Shown here piece by piece: positions 1 through 7,909 of a DNA stretch of 64,000 nt. A program made the position numbers and the translations under genes. This DNA comes from Gemmatimonadota bacterium (lineage in GTDB: Bacteria > Gemmatimonadota > Gemmatimonadetes > Gemmatimonadales > GWC2-71-9), in assembly GCA_029262195.1 (NCBI GenBank), contig JAJCZX010000021.1:202448-266447 (forward strand). Direction: 5' to 3'. The notes below the pieces were generated by a model. That model did not search any database, was not told the DNA's origin, and was given only the letters and a program-made list of their open reading frames with translations. Positions within the stretch are counted from its first letter, which is position 1. Each line of letters begins with the position of its first letter.

Positions 1-563
1 CTCGGTGGCTGTACGGTGAGGGCTACGTCAACAATTGAGGGTTGAACCCCGGTACCTGAAACGGCGGGCGTAAGGCTCTCCAACGCCCCCCCAACTTCCG
101 GTCGGAGCGGATTGGCAATCGGCATGAATGTCACGGAGATCAGTATTATCAGTGATGCACCGGCGAAGAAAGAGGCGCGAGCTATCGGACCGTTAGGGAG
201 GACACCGCCGAAGGGATGGGAAGATAAAACGCGTTCGACGCGGGAGCGTTGGATTTTCCTCACGTCAGACATGTCCGAAGAGGGGGTGAGGAGCAGAGAT
301 GCACTGTCCTGGGCCTGAGGAATTGCCCTGTCGATGTGACGGGTGATCATAGTCGCGTCGATGCGCACAACAACCACCGCGATGATGACCAACCCGGCAG
401 CGCACAACGTGATTGTGAAGACGAAAAGGACCTCCGAAGTCAGCACGAATTTTAGCGACTGAAATAGACCCACGCTGACCAGAAGGAGTGCCGAAACCAA
501 CTCCAACGATTTGATGACTCTCCAGCGACGGTGCAGTCGAGTGACGAAATCGCTGGGGTTCAT
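1..563 (-). CDS. DUF4175-like membrane protein, N-terminal part (runs off window)
   Basis: An open frame begins with ATG at 563 and stays open for 187 codons to the window edge, so the C-terminus is missing. The ATG overlaps the stop of the upstream BatA-like gene as ATGA, which points to translational coupling. The protein starts MNPSDFVTRLHRRW and has hydrophobic segments near residues 20-40, 46-67 and 129-147, with a basic linker between (RHIDRAIPQAQDSASLLL). That pattern, and its place at the end of a MoxR-DUF58-BatA module, fit the DUF4175 family, which normally has a long extracytoplasmic C-terminal region. The family name rests mainly on synteny and topology. The role is presumed to be envelope-associated, working with the MoxR/vWA proteins. 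Confidence 0.6.
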   Translation of the reverse strand, partial: MNPSDFVTRLHRRWRVIKSLELVSALLLVSVGLFQSLKFVLTSEVLFVFTITLCAAGLVIIAVVVVRIDATMITRHIDRAIPQAQDSASLLLTPSSDMSDVRKIQRSRVERVLSSHPFGGVLPNGPIARASFFAGASLIILISVTFMPIANPLRPEVGGALESLTPAVSGTGVQPSIVDVALTVQPP

Positions 564-2023
564 GTTTTCTCCTTCGAGCTTACGACTCTTTCGAAACCGA
601 AAAGAGCCATCACAAGGATCCAGACTTCCGCTTCCACAGGTTTTGGTGTTGGCAAACGGGTCTCCGGAGACGGGTCGAGAAACACAGCCCTTTGGTCAAT
701 CGGCAAAACTCTGGAATCCAGGGAAACGTCGCCACGTGGAAGCAGGAGCGATTGGAGTAATTCCGGAAATGTGGCACTCACCACCAGGTTCCCGAATTCG
801 TGGTGGAAGCGGCTGCCAAACCTGAAGTGCAGTCCGGCACCAATTGCATCAAGAGTTAACAACGGTTCGCTACCCGCCCACCAGAGAGTACTGGTTCCAG
901 AGATTGGTGTTAATGTCATGCGGGTAGTCGTTTGGCCAGGGAGCGTTTCTTCCGAAACCATGCTCATTTCAGACTCCTGAAACGAAGTTCCCCTCGCATC
1001 TTCGAATAGCACAGCACCTGCTTCCATCCTGCTCGTCAACCAATCGGGTATGGGGTTCGGGGAGAGCCAAAAGTAATATTCGGATTCAACGGAAGTATTT
1101 GAGCCCCCGCGGATGTCTGTCGTTAGCGGGACAACCAATTCACTCGACAGCGTTTCTATAGCCCGTTCGATGTACTCTGCGTCGTCGGAGCGTTCAACCG
1201 AAGCGATCACCGTGATTCGCAAGGGTTCGCCTGAGATGGTTGTTACGACGCGGTCCGCCGGGTTTACTAAGTTTGTAACGGTGAGGGAAGACCCCTGCCT
1301 GGCGATCTCAACACCGTTGGACGTGATCACGCGTTCGCCCTCGTGGGGAATCTCGACGCGGCTTGAAGAAAAAACCGTGCGCTCCGGCGAGCTTGATCCT
1401 ATGGTTACCAGTATTGTGTTGTTGCCGTTGACTGCAGCTCGGTGAATCCAATCTCTATTCGGTTCTAAAACATCAATCCAATAGACTCTGCTGGACAGCG
1501 TCGGTCGTTTTCCCACGAATAGGCTGGCGCGCCCGCTTGAGGCAACCACAATCTGGGACCCGTCTGGAATCAGGGCGTCAGCCTCCCGAAGCAACGACCA
1601 CAGGTTTGGCGCTGCCGGCTCTGGGGTGGCAGATGCAAACGATAACGGAAACCCGGCGGCCAGCTGGCGGCGTTCAAATCCCGCTTGTTCCAGGCTGTCT
1701 AATTTTCGGTCAGTGGCTGAGTCGACAACTATTCCCGGTTCTACCAACAACCAGCGCGTTGGGGTTGAATTCCCCGAATCAAATCGCGCATAGGGCCTGG
1801 CAACAAGAAAAGCGAGCAGGGTTACGATTGCCAGTCGGAGTAACAGAAGCGGTAAATCTGTGAGTCGCAATTTCCGCGCTCTCGGAGTTACGGAGCTGGT
1901 CAAAAATCTGACGCTTCCAACTTGGACACGCTTGGTTTTCTTGCGCGACCATAGATGTATCGCTATCGGGATCGTCAGAGCGATCAAGGCGATGAGTCCG
2001 GTAGGTGCGCCGAATCCCAACAT
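560..2023 (-). CDS. BatA-like membrane protein
   Basis: A 487-aa protein whose N-terminus (MLGFGAPTGLIALIALTIP, then HLWSRKKTKRVQVGSVRFL) is the typical BatA N-terminal domain: one membrane helix, a basic loop, then a second helix near residues 55-75 (LLLLRLAIVTLLAFLVARP). The middle is a large soluble region, probably a degenerate vWA-like fold, and a last hydrophobic segment lies near the C-terminus (VWILVMALFGF). Start ATG overlaps the preceding DUF58 stop by one base (TAATG), and its own stop overlaps the next gene. In the Bat/MoxR systems this protein anchors the complex in the membrane. No clear MIDAS motif was seen in it, so the metal-binding vWA role probably belongs to the DUF58 protein. 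Confidence 0.75.
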   Translation of the reverse strand: MLGFGAPTGLIALIALTIPIAIHLWSRKKTKRVQVGSVRFLTSSVTPRARKLRLTDLPLLLLRLAIVTLLAFLVARPYARFDSGNSTPTRWLLVEPGIVVDSATDRKLDSLEQAGFERRQLAAGFPLSFASATPEPAAPNLWSLLREADALIPDGSQIVVASSGRASLFVGKRPTLSSRVYWIDVLEPNRDWIHRAAVNGNNTILVTIGSSSPERTVFSSSRVEIPHEGERVITSNGVEIARQGSSLTVTNLVNPADRVVTTISGEPLRITVIASVERSDDAEYIERAIETLSSELVVPLTTDIRGGSNTSVESEYYFWLSPNPIPDWLTSRMEAGAVLFEDARGTSFQESEMSMVSEETLPGQTTTRMTLTPISGTSTLWWAGSEPLLTLDAIGAGLHFRFGSRFHHEFGNLVVSATFPELLQSLLLPRGDVSLDSRVLPIDQRAVFLDPSPETRLPTPKPVEAEVWILVMALFGFERVVSSKEKT

Positions 2024-2916
2024 TAGCCGAGTTGCGCTCTCTGAGTCAGGTATGTCCGCAGGGCGAAGTCTAAAGGTTGGTCAATAGTTAGAATGTCGGC
2101 TACGACCCTCTCGTCCTGCAAGCGTTTTTCCATAACTCTGATGTTGTCTCTGAGTTGCCTGCGATACTGCTGGGCGGCTTCGCCAGCATCAACCTCAACG
2201 ACTTCACCCGTCTCAAGGTCTTCAAAAGCCAGATGTCCATTGTAATCGAACTCCAGTTCCGAACGGCCCATCAGGTGGAGCAATATCACCTCGTGCCCCA
2301 GCTGACTCAGTTTGACCAGGAAAGTGGTCAACTCGTCACTCCGTTCATGCATGTCGGAAACCACGACAATCAATTCCCTGTGAGGTAGAGAGACCATCGT
2401 CTGTTCTAGAGCGGCCCAGCCGGGGAAGCGGCCTTCTGGTTTCAACCCTTCGAGGTTGTGAAGAAGTCTGTGTAAATGTTGACTTCCCTGTCGCGACGGA
2501 AGAAGGGTTGATTCGGATTCGTTCACGGCGAAAAGTGAAATTGCATCGCCTTGAGAAACCGCCAGATAGGCAAGGGACGCGGTGACGAAGCGGGCATAAT
2601 CGAATTTGTTGATGCCGTTTTCGGTGTGCATCATGGATTGTGAAGTGTCCAGGATGAACCGTACCGAGATATTTGTCTCGACATCGGATTCTCGAACGTA
2701 GTACCGATCAGAACGACCGAAGAGTTTCCAGTCTACTCGTCTGAGGTCGTCTCCCGGCTGATAGCTGCGATATTGGCTGAACTCGATCCCCTGTCCTGGC
2801 ACGAGGCTGTCGTGTTCGCCAAATAGAAACCCATCGACGATTGTGCGGGCGACCAAATGGAGATCCGAAATAGAAGCCAGTGTATGCGGATCGATAAACC
2901 GATAGGCCCGTGACAC
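2023..2916 (-). CDS. DUF58 domain protein (vWA-like)
   Basis: A 297-aa soluble protein. Residues 50-64 (RSYQPGDDLRRVDWK) are the DUF58 signature, followed by a vWA-like fold with the MIDAS-type DTSQS at 90-94. DUF58 proteins are the usual partners of MoxR AAA+ ATPases and are thought to bind metal and a client protein. The start is GTG at 2916, overlapping the moxR stop by one base (TAGTG). The next gene starts in the same way, so MoxR, DUF58 and BatA-like are tightly co-translated. No transmembrane helix is seen. The family call is firm; the client process is unknown. Confidence 0.88.
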   Translation of the reverse strand: MSRAYRFIDPHTLASISDLHLVARTIVDGFLFGEHDSLVPGQGIEFSQYRSYQPGDDLRRVDWKLFGRSDRYYVRESDVETNISVRFILDTSQSMMHTENGINKFDYARFVTASLAYLAVSQGDAISLFAVNESESTLLPSRQGSQHLHRLLHNLEGLKPEGRFPGWAALEQTMVSLPHRELIVVVSDMHERSDELTTFLVKLSQLGHEVILLHLMGRSELEFDYNGHLAFEDLETGEVVEVDAGEAAQQYRRQLRDNIRVMEKRLQDERVVADILTIDQPLDFALRTYLTQRAQLG

Positions 2917-3938
2917 TACTTTAAGGGGCTTTGCGGACCGACCACCTTCGCGAGAATCTCATCGGTGACAGCGTCTGAGTTAATGCGCTCGGCTTCCGCT
3001 TTGAAGTTAACCAGGATGCGATGGCGCAAAACCGGATAGGCGGTTTCCTTGATGTCCTCGAGCCCGACGGCAAGCCGACCGCTCAAGATCGCTCTGGCTT
3101 TTGCGGTAAGGATCATTGACTGCCCGGCTCGAGGACCGGCTCCCCACCTCACCCATTGTTTCACGAAATCGATATCGGATGTTTCCGGTCGAGTGGCTCG
3201 TACTAACCGATTTACGTAACCGGTCAATTCATCACTTATCGAAACCTCGCGGACCAGAACTTGAAGTTGAAGAATGTGGTCGCGGTCCAATACCGCCCGG
3301 GTGTCCGCAACACGGTTCCCGGTAGTTTGGGACAGGATTTGATATTCCTCAGACTCGTCGGGATATCCGATTTTCACAAGTAGCAGAAACCTGTCCAGCT
3401 GCGCTTCGGGAAGCTGGTATGTACCGGCCTGCTCGATAGGGTTTTGCGTGGCCAACACAAAAAAAGGTTTGTCGAGTGGAAAAGTCTCTCCACCGTAGGA
3501 GACCTCGCCCTCCTGCATGGCTTCCAGCAGGGCCGACTGCGTTTTTGGAGGTGTTCGGTTTATCTCGTCTGCCAGAATTACGTTACCGAAAATCGGTCCT
3601 CGATTGAATTTCAGGAAACGTTTGCCGGTCGTATGGTCCTCTTCAAGGACCTCGGTGCCGAGGATGTCGGTTGGCATGAGGTCTGGTGTGAACTGGATCC
3701 GTCGAAAGTCGAGATCGACCGATTCAGCCAGCGTACGGATCAACAGCGTCTTGGCCAGTCCGGGGACCCCTTCGAGCAAACAGTGCCCCCCCGCCAGAAA
3801 CGCTGTGAGTAGTTGCTCCACTACTGCGTCCTGACCTACAATGGTTTTCTGAATTTCCTTTCTGAGAGCAGGGAGTTTTTCCAGCAGGTCGGTTAGGGAA
3901 CTCTCGTCCATCGGTTCGAGCTTTGGTGACGCGTTCAA
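2916..3938 (-). CDS. MoxR-family AAA+ ATPase
   Basis: A 340-aa MoxR ATPase. Walker A is GVPGLAKT at 57-64, Walker B is ILADEIN at 121-127, the sensor-1 region is FVLATQNPIEQ, and the arginine-finger segment is LPEAQLDRFLL. The C-terminal AAA lid follows. MoxR proteins act as chaperone-like ATPases that mature or activate partner complexes, usually with a DUF58/vWA protein, which here follows immediately. It lies 20 bp after the DUF4159 gene on the same strand. No membrane or signal sequence, so cytoplasmic. Length and motif order match the family well. Confidence 0.95.
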   Translation of the reverse strand: MNASPKLEPMDESSLTDLLEKLPALRKEIQKTIVGQDAVVEQLLTAFLAGGHCLLEGVPGLAKTLLIRTLAESVDLDFRRIQFTPDLMPTDILGTEVLEEDHTTGKRFLKFNRGPIFGNVILADEINRTPPKTQSALLEAMQEGEVSYGGETFPLDKPFFVLATQNPIEQAGTYQLPEAQLDRFLLLVKIGYPDESEEYQILSQTTGNRVADTRAVLDRDHILQLQVLVREVSISDELTGYVNRLVRATRPETSDIDFVKQWVRWGAGPRAGQSMILTAKARAILSGRLAVGLEDIKETAYPVLRHRILVNFKAEAERINSDAVTDEILAKVVGPQSPLK

Positions 3939-3958
3939 AGTGGTAAACCTTCCAATTT

Positions 3959-4645
3959 TCAGGCTGTCATGGCGTGGACAATGATGTTGACGCCGAATCT
4001 CGTGGGGTCAATGCTCATCCAACGTTTGTTGCGAAAGTCGAAATCCCATTCGCAGCCGTAATCTTTGTTTGAATAAAGCACCCCGATCCGACCGTTAATT
4101 CGTATAGCCTTCAGGTAGTCGTGTACTATATCGTCGCCCCATCCGTTCATCTCCACACTCGCGGCGGGCGGACCGTTTTCGTATTCAAAAAATGAACTGT
4201 ACAACTCGTGGTCGTTGGGAAGTTTTTGCAGGGCTTCGGGACCAAAAATGGCGGCCATCTGTGACTCGAACGAACGGGCGAAAAGCCCATCTATATCGTG
4301 GTTGCAATCGTCCACAAAAACGAACCCGCCGTTATTCACATAGGTCTCGAAGTTATCTCTCTCACGACCAGAAAACTGTACCAACCTGTGCCCGGTCAGA
4401 TAGCAAAACGGCGCCGAAATCCTCTCGGCCTGGGCCAGAGGAATGATCCGCTCCCGCGAGTCAATCTCGATCGTTGTGTACTCGATCAGAGAATTGAGAA
4501 GGTTGGCGGGCATGCGTTGATCGACATCCCAGTCGCCCGACGCATACTGGAAACGGGAAAAAACAAAATCAGCGCTCCGCCTTTCGAAGCGAGCAGCGTT
4601 AAGCCTGGCCTTTGGAGCCAGCGGAGCGTTACCAGAATCGGTCAT
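3959..4645 (-). CDS. DUF4159 domain protein
   Basis: A 228-aa protein starting at ATG 4645, preceded by AGGA at a good distance. An in-frame TTG 18 bases upstream is possible but less well placed. The protein matches DUF4159 in form: an N-terminal FVFSRFQYASGDWDVDQRMPA segment (quoted in part), a GGFVFVDDCNHD strand-loop, and a C-terminal WDFDFRNKRW region. DUF4159 proteins are found beside MoxR/DUF58/BatA genes and resemble a flavodoxin-like/ThuA-like fold. Unlike many family members, no signal peptide is seen, so it may act in the cytoplasm. The biochemical role is unknown. Confidence 0.8.
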   Translation of the reverse strand: MTDSGNAPLAPKARLNAARFERRSADFVFSRFQYASGDWDVDQRMPANLLNSLIEYTTIEIDSRERIIPLAQAERISAPFCYLTGHRLVQFSGRERDNFETYVNNGGFVFVDDCNHDIDGLFARSFESQMAAIFGPEALQKLPNDHELYSSFFEYENGPPAASVEMNGWGDDIVHDYLKAIRINGRIGVLYSNKDYGCEWDFDFRNKRWMSIDPTRFGVNIIVHAMTA

Positions 4646-4665
4646 CAGTGTCCTGACAGGCAAGA

Positions 4666-4691
4666 AGAGGTCGGACTTTCGCCCGACCTCT
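4666..4691 (-). terminator. Hairpin between tldE and DUF4159 (possible terminator/attenuator)
   Basis: AGAGGTCGG (4666-4674) and its exact complement CCGACCTCT (4683-4691) form a 9-bp stem with an 8-base loop, in the 75-bp gap between the TldE stop and the DUF4159 start. Read on the minus strand the stem is followed by TCTTCTTG, a weak T-rich tail. It may partly separate the peptidase genes from the MoxR module. Confidence 0.4.
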
Positions 4692-4720
4692 CGTTCATTG
4701 AACAGGTCAATGCTCGGGTG

Positions 4721-6037
4721 CTAAACCGCGTCCGAAAGACTCGTGAAGCTGAAGTCACGGATTTTCATCGGCGGGATGAGGTTGCCGTTGATACGCTGCG
4801 GACGACCGAATTCTTCAACGTTGTTGAGCATGATTATCGGGCTCTCGTTGAAACGGAAGTTTTTGATCGAGTACTTGATCTCGCCGTCCTCGATGAAAAA
4901 GGTACCGTCTCTGGTAAGTCCGGTATAAAGCAGCGTTTGAGGATCGACCGTCCTGATATACCAGGTGCGGGTTACGAGAACGCCGCGCCGGGTGCTGGCG
5001 ATCAGATCTTCAGTTGAAGCGGTACCGCCTTCGATAATAATGTTGGCTGGCCCCGGTGTTGCCTCCACACCCTTCTGTTGTGCCCAGTACCTCGAATAGA
5101 AAAGGTTTTTCACAACACCATTTTCAATCCAGTTGGTCCTGTCCCTTGGTCGTCCATCGGCTGACCATGCCCGGGCCGGAACCTCCGAGTTGTAGGGGTC
5201 AGAGTAAATATTTACCCTTTCGTCAACAATTCGGTCGCCAAGCTTGGTGCCGCCTCCGGGTTTGGCCATAAAGCTCCGTCCTTCGTCAGCGGTACGGGCG
5301 TTGAGTCCAAAGACGAGGTTGTTGACCAGGCCCGATGATGCGGCAGGCTCCAGGATCACGGTATATCGGCCGGGCTCCAGAGCCCTTGGCTCGCGCGACA
5401 GCATCGATTTCCTGACCGCAATCTGAGATGCCTCTCCAGTATCCATGAGGTTCGCGTCGTTGAAATCGCGTGAGACCCAACCGGATCCGGTACCATCGGG
5501 AGTCCTGATTGTCGCTGAAAAGCTAACGTTACTGCTGCGATAGTAATTGAACATCCCTGCTGAATTCATCGTGGACTGCACGCTGGCATTGTCCTGCAGA
5601 AAACCGGCGGCTACAAGCCCGTTTTCGGCAGACGGCTCAATTCCGTCCCTGGCCGCCCGGGTTCTGAAAGCAGGGGAGATTGAAGCGGTCGATTCAAAGT
5701 ATGCTGGTGTTTCTCCGTAATCCTGCGGCCCCATTGGTACTACCCACTCTGGATTTTCCGGCGCCAACCGGGCCAGTTCCTCGGCCCGCCTAACCGTACG
5801 CATGATAGCGTCATCGTCGAACTCGTTTATCGTCGCCACACCGGTTTTGAGGCCGAATGTTGACGATACGGCAAGGGTCATGTTCGCTGTCCGGCCACTG
5901 GTAGATACCGAGTTTCGGGCGTAGCGGATGTTGCCGCCGTTGTTCTGTGTCAGGTTTGCCACAACGTGGTCTGCCTGCGAATAACCCACCACCTTGCTCA
6001 ACAGCGTGCGGGCATCGTCTCTAGAAATAAGTGACAT
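4721..6037 (-). CDS. tldE: TldE/PmbA-like metallopeptidase subunit
   Basis: A 438-aa member of the TldD/PmbA (U62) family lacking the HExxxH motif, so it corresponds to the TldE/PmbA-type partner that pairs with TldD. N-terminal part: LLSKVVGYSQADHVVANLTQ followed by the conserved strand-rich domain. The C-terminal half carries GRYTVILEPAASSGLVNNL, the usual PmbA segment before the metallopeptidase-like domain. It lies 34 bp downstream of the tldD-like gene and is surely co-transcribed. In E. coli the heterodimer degrades unfolded or modified peptides through a zinc site in TldD. No signal peptide here, while the partner appears to have a Tat signal, which is odd for a heterodimer. Confidence 0.82.
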   Translation of the reverse strand: MSLISRDDARTLLSKVVGYSQADHVVANLTQNNGGNIRYARNSVSTSGRTANMTLAVSSTFGLKTGVATINEFDDDAIMRTVRRAEELARLAPENPEWVVPMGPQDYGETPAYFESTASISPAFRTRAARDGIEPSAENGLVAAGFLQDNASVQSTMNSAGMFNYYRSSNVSFSATIRTPDGTGSGWVSRDFNDANLMDTGEASQIAVRKSMLSREPRALEPGRYTVILEPAASSGLVNNLVFGLNARTADEGRSFMAKPGGGTKLGDRIVDERVNIYSDPYNSEVPARAWSADGRPRDRTNWIENGVVKNLFYSRYWAQQKGVEATPGPANIIIEGGTASTEDLIASTRRGVLVTRTWYIRTVDPQTLLYTGLTRDGTFFIEDGEIKYSIKNFRFNESPIIMLNNVEEFGRPQRINGNLIPPMKIRDFSFTSLSDAV

Positions 6038-6071
6038 AATTCCTTTGCTCGTTCCGTGAGTTACTTGAGGG

Positions 6072-7697
6072 TTAAATGTTTCTTGCTGTGTTTATCACGT
6101 TTACCTGATCGAACCTCGTTGTCGAACAGCCGTGAGAAACGGCGCTAACCTGACCGGGTTGTCCTTTACCATCAAAGAAGGACCCACCCAACCTGTAGTC
6201 GCTCACGTCACAGATCTGACTGCAAGAATTCCAGAATTCCTGGGTGTTGGATTGGTACGCGACGTCCCTCACCATACCAACAATTTCCCCGTTTCGAATT
6301 TCATAATAAAGTTGTCCGCCAAACTGGAAATTGTAGCGCTGTTGATCGATGGAATAAGAACCACGTCCAACGATGTAAATCCCCTTTTCAACGCCGCTGA
6401 TCATGTCTTCCACCGAAACCCCGTTGCTGGGAGCTTCGAGTGACACGTTTGGCATGCGCTGGAACTGGACGGACGACCAGTTGTCGGCGTAGCAGCAACC
6501 GTGGGATTCGGTTTGTCCAAGCATGTGGACCTGATCACGAATGGCCTGGTAGTTGACGAGAATACCGTCCTTTACCAAGTGCCACCGTTTCGTTCTTACA
6601 CCCTCGTCGTCGTAACCAACGTGTCCAAGTGAACCTCTTTGCGTTTTATCGGCTACGAGGTTTACGAGCGGGCTGCCGTAGTTGAAATCCCCGCTTTCCC
6701 ACTTGTCCATCGTGGCGAAGCTGGTGCCAGCGTAGTTGGCTTCGTAGCCGAGTACGCGATCCAACTCCAATGGATGCCCGACGGATTCATGAATTGTGAG
6801 CCAGAGGTGGGATGGATCGAGAACCAGGTCGTATTGCCCGGCTTCAACAGACGGCGCCGACAGCATTTCCCTTGCCTGCTCTGCGGCAGCTGCTGCATCG
6901 GCGACAATATCGTACCGTTTACCGTAGCGGGTGACGACTCCATCGTAGGTTTCGTCGGCGCTGGGTACCAGGTACTCCCAGCCCAATCCCATCGGGTCGG
7001 AAAGGCCGTTTCGGCTCTGGAACTTCCCGGTGTTCGAATCCACAACTGTGACGTTCATCGTCGGCCATATTCTGTGGACATCCTGATCGATATAGGAGCC
7101 TTCAGAAGAGGCGAAGTATTTCTGTTCGTTAACCATGAACAACGCGGAGTTGACGAAGTTGGCTCCGTTCTCAAGAGCCGCAGCGTTGGCCGTAAGAAGC
7201 AGGTCCGCCTTTTCCTCCATCGGGATTTCAAAGGCATTCTGCTGGATCGGTGTGCGCCAGGACACTTCACCGTGTCCGGGTTCCGGGGCCAGTTGGACGG
7301 GTTCCTGCTGAATCGCGGAGTTGGCCAGGGCAATTGCCGCTGCCTCACGCGCGGTTCGTGCAATCCCGTCTTCAGTAAGATCATTCGATGCGGCAAAACC
7401 CCACGTGCCTCGCACAATCACCCGTATGCCAGCGCCGAAGGATTCCGTGCTGACAGTGTTTTGCACCTTATCTTCCCTGGTGAATAACTGCTGGTTAAGG
7501 TACCGGCCAATGCGAACGTCGGCGTAAGTCGCTCCCGCACCACGGGCCGCTTCGAGGGCGATGTCGGCGAGTCGCTTTTTGTCGGCCGTCGGGATTGGTG
7601 TGATTGCGCCGTCGAGGGGGAAAGGATGGCCAACAATCGGGACCGAAAGGGCACCGGCAGCCATGCCGCCGTACTTAATAAAATCTCGTCTCTCCAC
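6072..7697 (-). CDS. tldD: TldD-like zinc metallopeptidase with Tat signal
   Basis: A 541-aa TldD-family protein with the zinc motif HESVGH at 303-308. The N-terminus MERRDFIKYGGMAAGALSVP is a twin-arginine (Tat) signal: RRDFIK followed by a hydrophobic stretch. This suggests export of a folded metalloenzyme, unlike cytoplasmic E. coli TldD. The C-terminus has Cys residues (NSCSQICD and SHGCSTTR) that could supply the further metal ligand known in this family. First gene of the minus-strand run 7697 to 1. The 212-bp gap to the divergent DUF5916 gene should hold its promoter. Family call firm; Tat export is predicted from sequence only. Confidence 0.88.
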   Translation of the reverse strand: MERRDFIKYGGMAAGALSVPIVGHPFPLDGAITPIPTADKKRLADIALEAARGAGATYADVRIGRYLNQQLFTREDKVQNTVSTESFGAGIRVIVRGTWGFAASNDLTEDGIARTAREAAAIALANSAIQQEPVQLAPEPGHGEVSWRTPIQQNAFEIPMEEKADLLLTANAAALENGANFVNSALFMVNEQKYFASSEGSYIDQDVHRIWPTMNVTVVDSNTGKFQSRNGLSDPMGLGWEYLVPSADETYDGVVTRYGKRYDIVADAAAAAEQAREMLSAPSVEAGQYDLVLDPSHLWLTIHESVGHPLELDRVLGYEANYAGTSFATMDKWESGDFNYGSPLVNLVADKTQRGSLGHVGYDDEGVRTKRWHLVKDGILVNYQAIRDQVHMLGQTESHGCCYADNWSSVQFQRMPNVSLEAPSNGVSVEDMISGVEKGIYIVGRGSYSIDQQRYNFQFGGQLYYEIRNGEIVGMVRDVAYQSNTQEFWNSCSQICDVSDYRLGGSFFDGKGQPGQVSAVSHGCSTTRFDQVNVINTARNI

Positions 7698-7909
7698 CGT
7701 GCTTCTCCTAAAAGAGATTGGGGATTGAACCTAGCTTTCGAGTGAGGCTGATGCCACCTGTGCCTCAACCCTATGAACACACTCGCCCGGTCAGGATGTT
7801 CCGGTTTGTCGAAGATTATTAGGTTACGAGCCAGCCGAGTCCGGAACCACTGGTGAACTTTGACACTTTAAAGGTTCTTAAGCCGTCCCATGGAAGTCGA
7901 ACACGCCTG

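Noticed and set aside
6639..7487. 282-codon plus-strand frame opposite tldD
   Set aside because: A shadow of the TldD coding sequence; no ribosome-binding site or domain, and TldD is well supported.
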